Assembly (NCBI GenBank): GCA_013398295.1
Contig: VZSF01007805.1
Coordinates: 364,686-428,685, forward strand
Direction of reading: 5' to 3'
From: Chionis minor
Taxonomy: Eukaryota > Chordata > Aves > Charadriiformes > Chionididae
DNA: 64,000 bases
Below the pieces are notes generated by a model. That model made no database searches. It worked only from the letters and a program-made list of their open reading frames with translations, and was not told where the DNA came from. Both the position numbers and the translations under genes were made by a program. Shown piece by piece: positions 46,513 to 59,500 of the stretch (its first letter is position 1; each line of letters starts with the position of its first letter).

Positions 46513-48340
46513 TCAGTCATTTTTTCAAACTTTCCTCTATAACAAGGGCTAGAAATAGCTTTTTTTTAACGGCAGCTGAACTTGTTATCTTGCCGTGTGA
46601 CTCTCGAAGCTCATGAAGTATCACAAGCCACATCAGTATTTCAGCAAAATCAAGCTCCCTGGTCCTCTTGTGGTTAGTCGTATGTCTCATGCTCTGGTCT
46701 TTTTGTTCCTTGTTCTCAGATCAAGCAAGTACACACCAGTATAAATAGCCCTACATATGAACACCGCATCAATATCTGTGTGGCTTTGTGTAATTTTGAA
46801 ATTCACCTTCTATAGATCTATACTGCAGAAAACCATCCCAATGATAAACTTTTTATTTCATTTTTGAAGATCTGCTCCACTGTAATTTTAAACCAGGGAG
46901 AAAAGCTGGCTTTTGAGAAAGAATATCTTTCTCTGTTTACTAATCTTTGTCCCATGGATATTACTGTATTGTCAACGAGCAAAAATAGATGTGGTATTTG
47001 GAATTTTATGCCACTTCAGCCAGCCACCCCTTTGTAATCTCTCGTCAAGGAGATCAGACTGGGGTAGATGTCTGTGTACTGAGTAAATTACTTTTGCTAC
47101 AAGCAAACTAGGAGGTTAACCAAATGCTCCGTATTGGCACCAACTGCTGACCATGTTAGTCATTACTGCTTAGGAAACCCAACCAGTGTTATATTATCAC
47201 AGCAGAGGTGCCAACTCAGTTAACTCTGTTGCTGCCATTCCACAAAAGGGATGTATCAGCTGAAAGAGTTTAGTGGTCCAATTTTGCTTGCCTATTCTGT
47301 CATTTCAAAACATGATCCTGACACTTCAGAAGAGTCAGCAGCAGCCCAGAAGTTTGTGTACAGACAAGAAAGAAACAATTCTACTCAGGAGCAGTCAGAC
47401 TCCGCAAGTGCAAATCGCAGAGGCAGACGGTGAGTGTACCAGCATCACATGTGGTTCAGCCCCTTTGTTCCCTAGTGCCTCCTTTTCCTAGTGGGAGATG
47501 CAACCCATGGAAAATATAGACCCATCTTAATACAATTTTTCTATTAGTGCCACATGTCTTGTTTACTGTTTAGTAAACCTTGTCCCAACAAGAGAACCTC
47601 AGTTTTACTTGGACAACACACTGTATTAAAGCTCTATCAGTCCTCCCCAGAGGTTGAGCTCTGCTGGGCAGAAGGAAGGAATTGCAGTGCTGAAGCAGCT
47701 GGCTCAAAAAGTATTTTAGTTAAGAATAGGAGTTGCTAAATGAAGCACAGAGCAGATGGTCTGATTCCAGCTTTAAAAGCATATGAAGAGCTCCCACTTG
47801 AATTCCTGCATTTTCAAAGATTTCTGGCCCCAACCTCATCTCATTTCTAAGTCACCTATTTGGGACATGGTAAAATTAAAACCAGTACTGAGTCCCAGAG
47901 CACCACTAATGTGTCATGCTGCCTCTGTGTATTCTCCCTCTTCTCATCACAGAATAGAGAGAGAAAGGGGATAATTTTCAATGGGTGAAACACATTGTAG
48001 AATTTCATGGGTCACGCTTAGTCCATATGTCTCCCATTGGCCACCTCTGGGTTAGTGACTACAATAAACCATTCTGGTTTTCTCTTCTCCCTTCTCCTCC
48101 TCTTCTTCTTCTTCCCCACTTACCCCCCCCATAATGTCAGCTAGGTGACGAAAGAACCTTACACAGGAGAGGAATGAAAAAGAATTTTGTATTTAGTCAA
48201 ATGTGATGCTTGTTAGCGCCAGTATAGCTAATCTTCTCTGAGTGACCTTTCTAGCTTGGTTTTTAAGTGGATGGCTGGTTTTTTCTGAAAAGCTGTCTAT
48301 TGCAGAACATGCTGCTAAAAGGAGAATAAAATCATTTGTC
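46513..48340. other. Unique DNA, no gene seen
   Basis: Frames of up to 72 codons, unrecognised. A CT-rich tract lies at about 48078-48128 (TCTTCTTCTTCTTCC with a C run). Confidence 0.5.
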
Positions 48341-48444
48341 AAAATTGTATGAATTTGTAATTCATAATAGGCAACAGCAATTTAAGGAAATAGTTTTCTG
48401 CTACTGATGCTGCTGTCAAAATAAATGTGGGGAGGATAATTATA

Positions 48445-48468
48445 GTAATTAACAAAATAGTTAATTAC
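48445..48468. promoter_or_regulatory. Inverted homeodomain-type repeat
   Basis: GTAATTAAC (48445-48453), a 6-base AAAATA spacer and GTTAATTAC (48460-48468) are perfect reverse complements. Each arm has a TAATTA/TTAAT homeodomain core, and the half-site GTTAAT is also the HNF1 half-site. Flanks are ATTA- and ACAAAA-rich. A candidate homeodomain dimer site; binding not shown. Confidence 0.4.
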
Positions 48469-51400
48469 ACTTTGTCATAAGTTAAGGTTTAGTTTGATTT
48501 CTGATTAGGAGTAGATCAATACCAAATGCGTCTGTACATATCTGATTATTACTACAGAGCTAGACCAAAAGTCATGTATCAGTTTTACAAATGATGCAAA
48601 GCAATGGGAAAATATTACCTCAGCAGCCGGATGTTCTGCAGTTCCCATCCTTGAATGTGCATCTTTACCCACATAGCTCTGAAGTCTTACATCATATTCT
48701 GCTCTGCAGGACTTGGCATCCTGCTGCATCTGGGATACTTTTGATGACAACAAGAGATGCTAAAAAGCATGAACGTGCTCACTGGAAAGTAACACTCCTG
48801 GAGAGGTTGTATGGAAAATTGTAGCAAACCTGGGCAGTCCAGGCCTGTGCAATATAGCAGAAAAAAAGTCCTTGTATGAATGGGTGACTAAAAATGAGAT
48901 TCAGATAAGTGTGAGGAGATAGAGTATCAACCATAGTTTTATAAGTAGTTGTGAAAGTCCGGTATTCTTTGGGGATATCTATCCCAGAGGAATGCATATA
49001 CATGTTTTTCTCCTTGGCCCTCTGCAATGTATGCTTAGCCTGAAAGGAAGTTTCCAACACTGGGAAAGGGTCCCAGGAAAAATTTGCATACACAAAGAAA
49101 TTTCTTTTTCCAATTTCTGTACCATCACTCAGAAATACAGCCCTAAATCCAGGCAATTGATCTACTTTCTTATCTTTTGCAGGCCAAAAAGGCTTAAAAA
49201 TAAAGATGAAAGGGAAGTGTTGTGATTGTGTTAGGTGACAAGAAGTTGATCTAATCTATTGCTTTTCGAACCACCTCCACCCTCTTCTATCAGCCCGTCC
49301 TCTGCATTCCACAGTTCCAGACAAGAAGAGGCAGTCAGTCTTTCTCCTTGATTTTATCAATGATCATAAAGAACAGGATCTAGCAAATCATGTAATCTTT
49401 TGTATGAGAATCAACTCTCATAGCCTAGTAATTCTGTCTGTTCCATGTCTCAGTAGAAAATAGATTGGGGAAATACAATTTCTCAAGGGCAAAATACTGA
49501 CTTCTGAAAGCACCTCAGTGACTCTGGGGTCTGGATTCCATTGAAAACCAAAGATATTTATGCTCCTAATACTCTTACATTTGGGACTTTAAATTTCTAA
49601 GTCATATGAGTGCTTTTGAAATGGATACTGTCATAAGCCCAATTCTACTGATGCAACCCATACAGACTCTTTACCTGATTAAAAATTGGTTCCAGTAAAT
49701 TGAATTTGAAATGTGTCATTTTTACATTTGCTGACATTCCTGGGTCCACTAACAGTTGTATGTCATTGACATTCCAGGCAACTGCTAGGAAATAGCCTGT
49801 AAATTGCTCTGGACAGCTGGGCAAGAGGGTTGACCCTCACCACTACTCCTTCCACCCAACTCAGACTGGCTGATATAGGTCTTGTGCAGTGCTGGTTGTG
49901 TGAGCGTAGTACAGTTAGCAGCCAAGATATGGCATGGTGTACCTCAGGAGAGCAAAAAGAATATCCACATAGTCTGTGCAGAACATACTAGCTCAGGTAT
50001 GTGATACAATACAGTAGCTGACAGGTTCATTGCAGTTTTGATGAAAAGGGGGCAGGATTTTCCTTTACTTATTCTTCTTGTCCCCTCTTTAGGTTTATTC
50101 CACTCTCAAAGCATTCCACTTTCTCAAAGCACAGTTCTCTCAGAGGCCATGATCCTAAGTGTGATCCGATCTGAGGCTTAAATCAGGTCATCAAACCAGC
50201 AGACAGCTGTCAAAAGGGGTGTTCCCTCCCACCCACAGCTGTGCCCTCCTGCCACCTCCCCTGTGTGGGTGCTGCAGCTCGTGTGGCTGCACGGCTGAGA
50301 CAGATACGGCCACTGATCCTGCTGGAAACTAACCCAGCCCAAAGGAAAGATTTCTCTCCAGCCAGGTCAGTTCTCAGATCAGACCGAAGCGCCATTGTAA
50401 AAAGCGCATGTGCTGAGGCAGGGTGGAGGGGACATACAGCCAGGGTCTTGGGGGAGGACAGGACTGCCTCAGCTTACGCTGGCTGATGGCCTCTCCACAG
50501 CCAAGCTGCATTCTCTTTTAGCACCCAAAAGGCTGGTAATACATTTTCATACATCCACAAACATGAAACTTGAATGTTTGGGAAAACCCATTCTCATTAC
50601 AACAAAAGTTTTTGCTAATTTAATGCAGACTGAGCATGTAGGCAAAGAAACATTATGGGTAGAAACAGATAGTGGGGATAGCAGGAACAAAAATGTGTTT
50701 GCATAGGCAAGATGTATGTGTGCCTGGGTAGTTCTGAGTCAATTAAAATGCTTTCTTTTTTTGAATAAGTAGCAGGAACATTGAATTCAGTGTGAGGTTC
50801 GACATTGACTTCAGTGGGAGATGGATCTGAGCAATTGATCCTCTGGAACAATAGGTAGTAGTCAAAGTTGGGGTTTTTTTTAATGCAGTTCTGCAGCCAT
50901 AGAATTCACCACATAATCCACCAGCTCCTATAAAATAGCAGGAAAAACAGGCTTTCATTTTCATGAAGTAAAATTTGGTCTGTGATCTGCGAGATTTTCA
51001 CAGATAGACTTCCAAACCAAAAACTCTTTCTAAATAAGTAAACAACGTGCAAGAACAATACACCCTTGTGGAGCATTAACCCTGAAGTCTAATAACAGCA
51101 GTGTAGAGCTACTCAGTGGGGACTATAGTTTGTCAGTATGCTTAGCCTTCATTATCAGAGATTTTCAGCTACAGATATCAGGGTGAGAAGCTGAAGGGTG
51201 ACAGATGCTTGCTGTCAAAGAGTTTGCTGGTTTACAGCTCCACTCCATTGTTCCTGACATCAAGGTTCCAAAATTCTCAACTGCTTTCCATGTTAACGCC
51301 GGGTTTCTAAAAACCCGGCATGCTGCTAGCAAGATCTCCAAACTCTCTGGCTTGTCCAGTGTAGGTATGACAGGTTAAAAAAAAAAATTTAAGCAGTGTG

Positions 51401-53582
51401 ACAAAGTTTCTAACCAGGGATACAATGCCGTCAACGCAAAACAATGAACCCCATAGAGCAGGAACTCTGCCACTGCCTTTAGGCCCAGCTGGCTGCGAGG
51501 AGGCCTTAGTAGCAGCACTGTGATGCTATTGCAGCAGGCAGCGAGGCTTAAATGGTAAACAGAGAACAAGGAGAACTTCCTTTCCCCTTCTGTCCTCTTC
51601 CCAGATGTATGGTGTTAGGTTACTTAATTAATTTTAACAAGGGAATGACATTCCCCCTCCATTTGTGCCTTGTCTTGAAAGGATGCAATGTACAAATATC
51701 AGTTTCAGCCCGTGATCCCCCGCCAAAAAGAATGCTGGGCCAGATCCTGCCAAAATCAGGAGCAAAATCTCTTCTCAGAAAGAATTGGGATTGGTCTTTG
51801 GAAAGAAATAGCGCAGTTCCGGAGAACTCTAATTAATCTATGAGGTACTCAATGTCTGCAAAGTTGTTCTTAGTAACTAAGATCTGGGCACCTTTGCTGG
51901 GAGGTGCTATTTATATCTTTGTATGCCTCTGCATGCAATAAAAGCCAGCATAAAAACATATAATTAGAGCAGCTTCTAATTGGAATGGCAGGAATTAGGA
52001 GAGGAGGATAACAGCCAAAGTAAAAAACACATAGGGACAAAAGCAAAGTGCTTTGTAGTATACCACAAAAAGGATGCTAGTGCTGGAGTAAACTCTTATG
52101 CTGAAGTGGCTACTTAAAACTGATGGCCAAACAAAGGACAATTGAGGTGGGTAAATGAAAGGAGACCTTGCAAGCTACTACATACCAAAATAAAAAATCC
52201 TCTGCAAACTGTACTGCCTTTCAGGGAGGGTGAGGGGGCTGATAAGTTTATTTACACTTTTAAAAAGCACTGCCAATCCCAATTTATCAGTTACTGTCTT
52301 GTGACAATTTATTCATTGTTCACTGTTAGAAGCTAGAAGTTACATAGGAAGCATGATTGGTGATAGCTTCTCTATTTCAATATGGTATAATAGAGATAAC
52401 ACAGTGCCCAAAAGCTCTACAGCCGCCTTTTTGTCTGCTTTGTCTCTTTTCATTACTCTATCAGAATCTTCATTTAATATAATCCAAAAAAGCAAGGTAA
52501 TTGCTTCACTTATCAGTTATCATCACACTCGCATACTTATCATGTCAAAATTATTTATGTGGATGGTCAGGTTGATCTTGCTGCATTTAGAAGCTTAAAA
52601 TTTGAATAACTGTTCTGCCAGTTAGGTTATCAAAATTGCAGCATAAGCAATGAGTTTCTTCTTTCTGGATCTTCGAGGGAGAATAGGGAGCATCTCCTTG
52701 CAGGACTAGTTTACCCGTGGCTGAACACCGCTCCAAGGAGACTTACAGCAATTCTGTAGCCTGGCACTCTGGGTGCTGGGGAAAGGCTTTATTTGCTAGA
52801 TGAACAGTAAATAAAAATGGCACAATATAAATAGAGACAAGAGAGAGAGACATAAAGGGACATTGTCAAGGTTGTCATAGGTCCCAAATTAAAATGATAA
52901 TTTACAGACTGCAATTTTTTCTTGGTCTGTCCCTTCTTTTGAAACATGTTTCATAGCTCTTTTTCTATATCATTTTTATTTCTTTATGATTTTGGTAGAT
53001 GGTAACTCACCTGTTTGAAAACCCCAGAGGCTGAAATAAAACAAAGCATGCAAGTTCAGAAAGTCATTTTAACAACTTTTTTTTAATATAAAAGAAATTT
53101 CCTTCAGCCAAGCTCTTGGACACCTTCACAAAGGGTAACAGAGAAAAGCCTATCACAAACAGGTACAAATAATATAAAAAGGAATGTGCAAACATTTTTT
53201 CCAACACAGGTGGTGAATTCATGGCATTGCTGTCCTTTCATCACATTACTCAGGCAGCCAGGAACCTCTTCATGATAGCCTCTCACAAGCACATTGCAGA
53301 CCACTGGACATTTCGACACGAATGACTTCTCTGAAAATTCATTATTGAAGGTGGACAATTTGTTATTCACCATTTGTCATTCTCCTAAAAATGACTGTCC
53401 CAAAGGTTTTAGCTTTTTAGTAAGTGAGCAGAATAAATCCCAGTGACTGAAGAGGCCAATCGCCCGCACTGGAGACTGCAAATTGGCCCACCACAGGATG
53501 TTCCAATGGAAGAGATCCTGAGCAATTCACAACACACAGAGTAGTATCTGTATGAAAATTAGTTCATATCTATATGAAAAGT
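48469..53582. other. Unique AT-rich DNA, no gene seen
   Basis: The longest frame is 125 codons (48779-49156, minus), unrecognised. A G+C-richer patch with several CpG lies at about 50220-50480 and gives short frames on both strands without known domains. No repeat family was identified. Confidence 0.45.
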
Positions 53583-53598
53583 GGGGGGGGGGGAGGGG
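53583..53598 (+). repeat. Poly(G) run
   Basis: Eleven G, one A, then four G. It could form quadruplex or slipped structures, and its length is prone to sequencing error. Confidence 0.8.
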
Positions 53599-56500
53599 AT
53601 TTAACATTAGAGAAGTCACTCCCCGTTCATAAATCCTTTGCATACAGACAATGGCTAAGTTAGATGAGTTTTTAATTATAAGGTGTTTTCTAACCTGTGT
53701 GTTCCCAGCCTGGTTTTGCTGCCGTGCTTCTCACACAGCAGCAATTGTGGCAGGTCATGCTAGTGGCAGTGGCCAGCCGTGGCACCATGAGGAGAGAAAG
53801 GAGCAAACAGCTTTGAGCTCTGCATCAGGCCTTGCCCCACTTTCAACTGGCCTGTGTGTTACAGTTTGGGCATTTATATTCTAGGCAACCTGCTGGTCAT
53901 ATTCCTCAGTTTTGAAGAAACTTGTTGGATTTTTCAAGAGACCATAGGTGTCCTTGAACCTGAACAAGCTCCTGAATCACAGACAGAATTTCAGCTCTTT
54001 GGTGGTGATTGCTGTGATTTTTTGGCTGGGTATGAAACAATTCTCTATCACAACTCACTTTGGCGATAGTTACCACAGCCTCTGAGACTTAGTTAATCTT
54101 GGGTAAAAGTCACAGCAGAGAAAAGGGCAGAGTTTGAAATCCAAATAGTAATTTCTCAATAGGTTGCAATAGCAAAATTATGTGGACTAAACAGAGATCG
54201 TGTGCCCAGCTCAGCACTCGGTACTTTTATGGCTTGCATTTCAGGGTCTCAATGATGTTTTGACCAAGCTATTTCATGTTTTTGGATTTCTGTGCATTTT
54301 ATTTACCATACACCTTAACAGCAGGCTTCACATTCAACACTCATCTCATGTAATGATCAGTTATTCAATTAGTGGCAAACAGCAGAGGGTAATGTTTGTG
54401 ATTTTTTTTCCCAATCTCCATTCCCTGGGGGGTTCTAAAATATATTTTACAAGTGTATCCAGGCAGTCATTATCCAGATCATGTTATGGGTTTTGTAACT
54501 TCACAATGTATTTGATTGAAACATCATAACTCTTTTCAGGACAAAGGCTTGCAACATTACAGATGCGGGGAACAGAGAGGTCAGCAGTTGACAGCTGGTG
54601 GTTGGAGACACACAATCACAATATTCCCCAAGTTATTACAAAAATATTTAACTGAACAATGATGGAAGAAAGTAAAAAACCTAGTAAACATTAAAAGTAA
54701 ACATAATTGTTGCAAATTTAATTAAATTCTCTGCTGTCTTTGATGTGATGGCTGATCTGTAAGTCTTTCAATTTCTTTGCTTTAATATCAGCATTTCCTC
54801 AGTCTAAACCTTTTTGAGAGAGTAACATTTTATCTCAATTATTGCTTTTTCTCCATCAGTCTTTAAATATAATCTCATTTGCCTTTATGGATACTGTAAC
54901 CCTTCTGAACAGCTTTTAACCTTTTTAAAAACCGCCTTGACCTGAGGATGCCCAAAGTTTTTTCTTCTTCCTCCTCTGTTTTTTTTAATGCGATATTGAA
55001 TAATAGAAACTGGACAGATGAGTGATTTCCTATCCAAAGACCTACATGTATAGCTTAGGATGCTAGAACAGAATTTTTGTTTGAATAATAATAAAAAAAA
55101 TTAAAATACCTCTATCTTGCTTTCTGCTAGCAAAGAGCCTTCAGCTTTGACCTTCATTTCAGTGGCAGCATTGTAGCCTGTGCCCCCACAATATTAGCTT
55201 TATCTTTTCAAAGGTAAAAAAAGCTTTCTTTGTACAGTAGCACATTAGCTTCAAAGAGCACTTACCTCAAGAGTCCAGCTCATCCTTCTGGTAAATTTAA
55301 GAAATACTCAGCTTAAGATTGTCTGTTTCAATCATGGATAATGTAGATAACTTTGTGCCTAAATGTTACAAAGCAAGCTTTATGTCTGCTTTGTCTTTTC
55401 TCCCCACCCTTTCAGTTTTATTTTCTCATTTAGTGTCTAACGAAGATGCAGGCTAATGGAAGAATGATACATGAGTACAACTAACCCTCTGGAATTTGAT
55501 TGTAAATGTAAGAGTTGCTATTCACCACGATTTGGTAGCTGATGGCGGGGGTGGAGGACGGATCTCACATGCAGTACAACACCTACAGAGTCAGTGTTGT
55601 GCTCTTTGCATCACCAACCTGGCTGAACAAGTTCCGTGCTGTGCTGGCCACAGCCATGGTCCCCACATCTGCCTGTCCTGTGTCAGCTGGTGTTCCCTTT
55701 ACTCGCTTACATGTGAGAAAGTTATATACACTTTCTGAGCCAACTGGCAGTGTGCAGGCGAAGCAATAACACCCTGGAAGGCTTTTCCCCAGTGAAACCT
55801 TCCATCTAGACTGCCAGTCTGTGATAAGTGTGCCAACTCAACGGTATAAGGGCTTTCTGGTACCCTCCCTTGAGCTATCATTGCAATAAGCATCCTCACC
55901 TTCTCTTTCCTTCCCACATGCGCACGTAGTTTGAGCATCAACATCCAGAAACTTGCTTTCCACTGTGATTACAATTACCTATCCCAAGCAGTGATGCTTA
56001 AAATTGAACTATGGTTCAGGAGAGCAAAAGGCTATACCTGTGAGCACCCTAATGTGTTAAACAACCACGCCAGGTAGCATTACATGTATCTAGCAGCAGC
56101 TGCTTAAAAAGACCATCTGCCAAAAGAGGTTGGTTTCCTATTTTAAGTTCTCATACTTGTAGTTTTAAGGGAAAACAGTGAATTTAAGAAGTTGATGATT
56201 AGGTTCAACTACATCTCCCTAGACCCAGGCAGTAGCATTATTGCTCAAAATAGAGCACGTTTAATACAAAGTAGGGAAAGACTAGCTGCAGTGATCTTGC
56301 CCCGGATGAACACACACAGACACACACATGTATAGCTGAGGATTTATGTGGAAATGACTTTATGCTGTTTGTGAATTATTTCACTTGAATTATGATTGCC
56401 TCGGACGATATATCTTTTGAGAGTGTAACATTGCAAAAGTAAACTTTAACAAAAAGGGATATTTATTCTTCAGATTTAAAATTAATTTCCTGTATTCCTC

Positions 56501-59500
56501 TGGTTTTTTATCCTATCTAAGCTGTAACCTTATGAGAAGAAAAATGAGAAACTATTTCTTTACACTGAGACTGGTATCAGATGAAACATAAATGTAATGG
56601 TTTCTATAAATGTTAACCCACTGCAACACTCTATCCCAGAACTAAAGATCTGCAGACTGTTTTAGGTTAAGTTACTGCTCCTCTCCATGTTAGGTAATCC
56701 AATGTCATTTAAGTAAAATAAATTGGAACTACTCAAGGAATAAAAAGAGGTGAAAGTGCAAAATCTGGTTTGGATAAAAGTTTAATTCTTCAGTTCCAAG
56801 TGACATAGCCCTTACAGGAAGCAGAGCAAACTCAGACAGGAGTGGCCAAGTAATGAAGATGGATGCATCTTGTTATCAGCAAGCCATTTACTAGGGCTTG
56901 ATGTAACCTTAAACATTGCAGATAGCTCAATGGCACTTGCCACTAAGCCTCTAATTAATGAATAGCAGGCCCTAAATTAACAATGTGCATTTACAGATGA
57001 ATTCTGGGCACTCATTAAACGATGTTCAAATATCAAGCAGTAACTGTTAGGTTTATTCCTTCTGGATTACTGTATACAGTGTTTGTTTGCTGGGAGTTTT
57101 CACAGGAGGTTTTGTGAGCTCAACTGCTGTGAGCCCAGGTGCGCTTCAGGAAAGGGTATAGTTCACTCAAAGAGGGCAAGACAGAGTAGCTGTAAAGCAG
57201 GCATTGTAACACCTGTGCAGCAATTTAAGGAGGATGAGAATGATCTTCTATCCAGCCTTAACTGCAGTGGGAAAAAGGGCTTGATTGCTTGGAGCTGTTC
57301 TCAAACCTCCATTTTATATTGCCTTCCTTTGCAATATCCACACTGGTACCTTCCAAGGCAACCTGGAACAGGACCCAGGAGGGTTCAACAGTGGGATGTT
57401 GTTTAATAAATGACTAGTTCCTCCACAGCTCGCAGAAGAGTATTGTGGTGGAAGTGGTCTTGAACACAGTGTCCTAGCTCCTTGGTCAAGGAGACAAAGA
57501 GATAAGGAGCTCAGGGTGAAATCTGCGCCTTAACATGCATGCGCCAATAAAATGATATTTTAGAACAATAATAGCGGTGATTATTTAGATAGTCCTCTTG
57601 TACATGTTGTGCTTTAGAAGAAACAATGCAGCTATAAGAAATGTAGCAAAGCATGTTGCTGCATCTGCTAAGTCATATCTATATCGAATCAGACAAAGTT
57701 TAAATCACCTACTGTGCTGAAGTATAATGCAAGCGAGAGAGAACAAGCCTTTCAGAAATATTGGTGTAAACTGGGATTGAGGTCAAACAGGCAAATCTGG
57801 TTCAGGCAAAGTCAGAATTGAATCCAAGGTCCCTGAAAAATTAGACAGACTGTTCACTGTAAATGGAAAGATAACTGTGATTTTCTGGGAACAGATCCTT
57901 TCAGACGAGTAACTTCAGTATTCAGCAACGTGAGGTTTTCTGCGTTGTGAATGTTCCCGTTAATGTGCCATCCAGCTACTACCGCATGATAAATTTAGTG
58001 AGACTATCTGTTAAAAAAAAAAAAAGGGAGGCTAGAGAATAAATGGTGCTTTTCTGAAAAGCATCCTGCACATCATCTTATCCCAGGACTGTTCTCCATG
58101 TCAGAAAAATTTTAATGCAATACCAGTCTGCTGTGATGTAAAATTACTAATACGATTAGCATTTCTGTAGCATTACATACAGAAGAGAAACATCCGCTCT
58201 GAGCAGAGCTCTCTTTCAACTGTGCCTGCAGACATTTGGGGTTTGTGCACAGGCTGTGTAAGCAGTATCCCATGCACACTCCACATCATCCAGTGCCATG
58301 CATCCAGTTCCATTTATGGGCAAAATGAAACACAGCCTCTTCTTTCTATGGATCGTTCCCACATCAGCCTTTTCAAAGTTTAATGTGGACAAATTTAGGA
58401 AAGGGGCACTTCCATAGCCTCATGCAAGCCATTCAAAACCAATGTTTTGCAGATGTAAAATTAAGCAAGCACAAACTTCTGCTTAATAAAAGAGTATTCT
58501 GTAGAAAAGATAACTGGGCTCGGATTTTATCACCTGGATTTTCCTTTGTGATTAGTTGATAGAAGATGGGAAAACAACTGTCTCATGTACCTTTCCCAGC
58601 TTCTTTTCACTGCAGAGGACTAAGTACATACTATCCTGTATACGTGTAAGGTGATGCTGTTATAGTATGAGAGTTGCTTCCTTTTATCTTTGAACAAAAA
58701 CCTTTATTTGAATAAGAAAATGGTATTATCTCTCATGAAGAAAAAGCTCTTCCTACCTCTCTTTTTGTCACTTCCTTATAGAATAATCTCTGAAGCTTCC
58801 CTAGCATCCTCTCTCTCTCTGCAACTATTTTGAAAAAAAGCAATCCATAAATTGGCAACAAGTATTCTTAGTTACCAGTAGATAAGGTGACAGCAACTAT
58901 AGGAGTTTTCCTATGCTGTGAAATACCAGAAAAATGCAGTGGAATTTATTTAGTAGGATGGCTCTTTTTTGGATCATTACTGCTTATTAATAATAGTACA
59001 AGCATCTTGCAGTCTGGATATAGCTTGGAAAAAATGTTAGTATGGGTTTTTTGGAGTTCTGAATATTCATGCCTCTTATTTCTCCCATGCATGCACCATA
59101 ATGTTAGTTGGCAGCATTCAAACTATAGTTTTGTATTTCTAGAACTGTCCTTACTCCCCTTTTCCAGTCACAGGAGCCAAGAACTGCAGCAGGGTTTGTA
59201 GAGGCACACATTAATTTCATTTTAGTCCTGCAAGCTACATTCCTTTCCGAACATGTTTTAACCTGACATCATGTTCTTCCTCAAACTTCTCACAAATAAA
59301 GATGTGATTCATATAAACTTCCACTCTCCCCAGGCTCTGCCAACTCTTCATTTGCTTTTGGCAGACTTTGCGGGCACTTCTGATTCTAGACAGGAATGAC
59401 AAACTCAGCACCTTTCATGTTCTGTACCACAGGCAGCATGGCAGTGTCAGGGGACTTCAGAGCACAGCAAATCCCCTTTCTGAGCAGAATGCGTGCCTCA

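Noticed and set aside
48779..49156. 125-codon minus-strand ORF
   Set aside because: No domain; low-complexity-free but unsupported, and comparable to the chance ORFs elsewhere.
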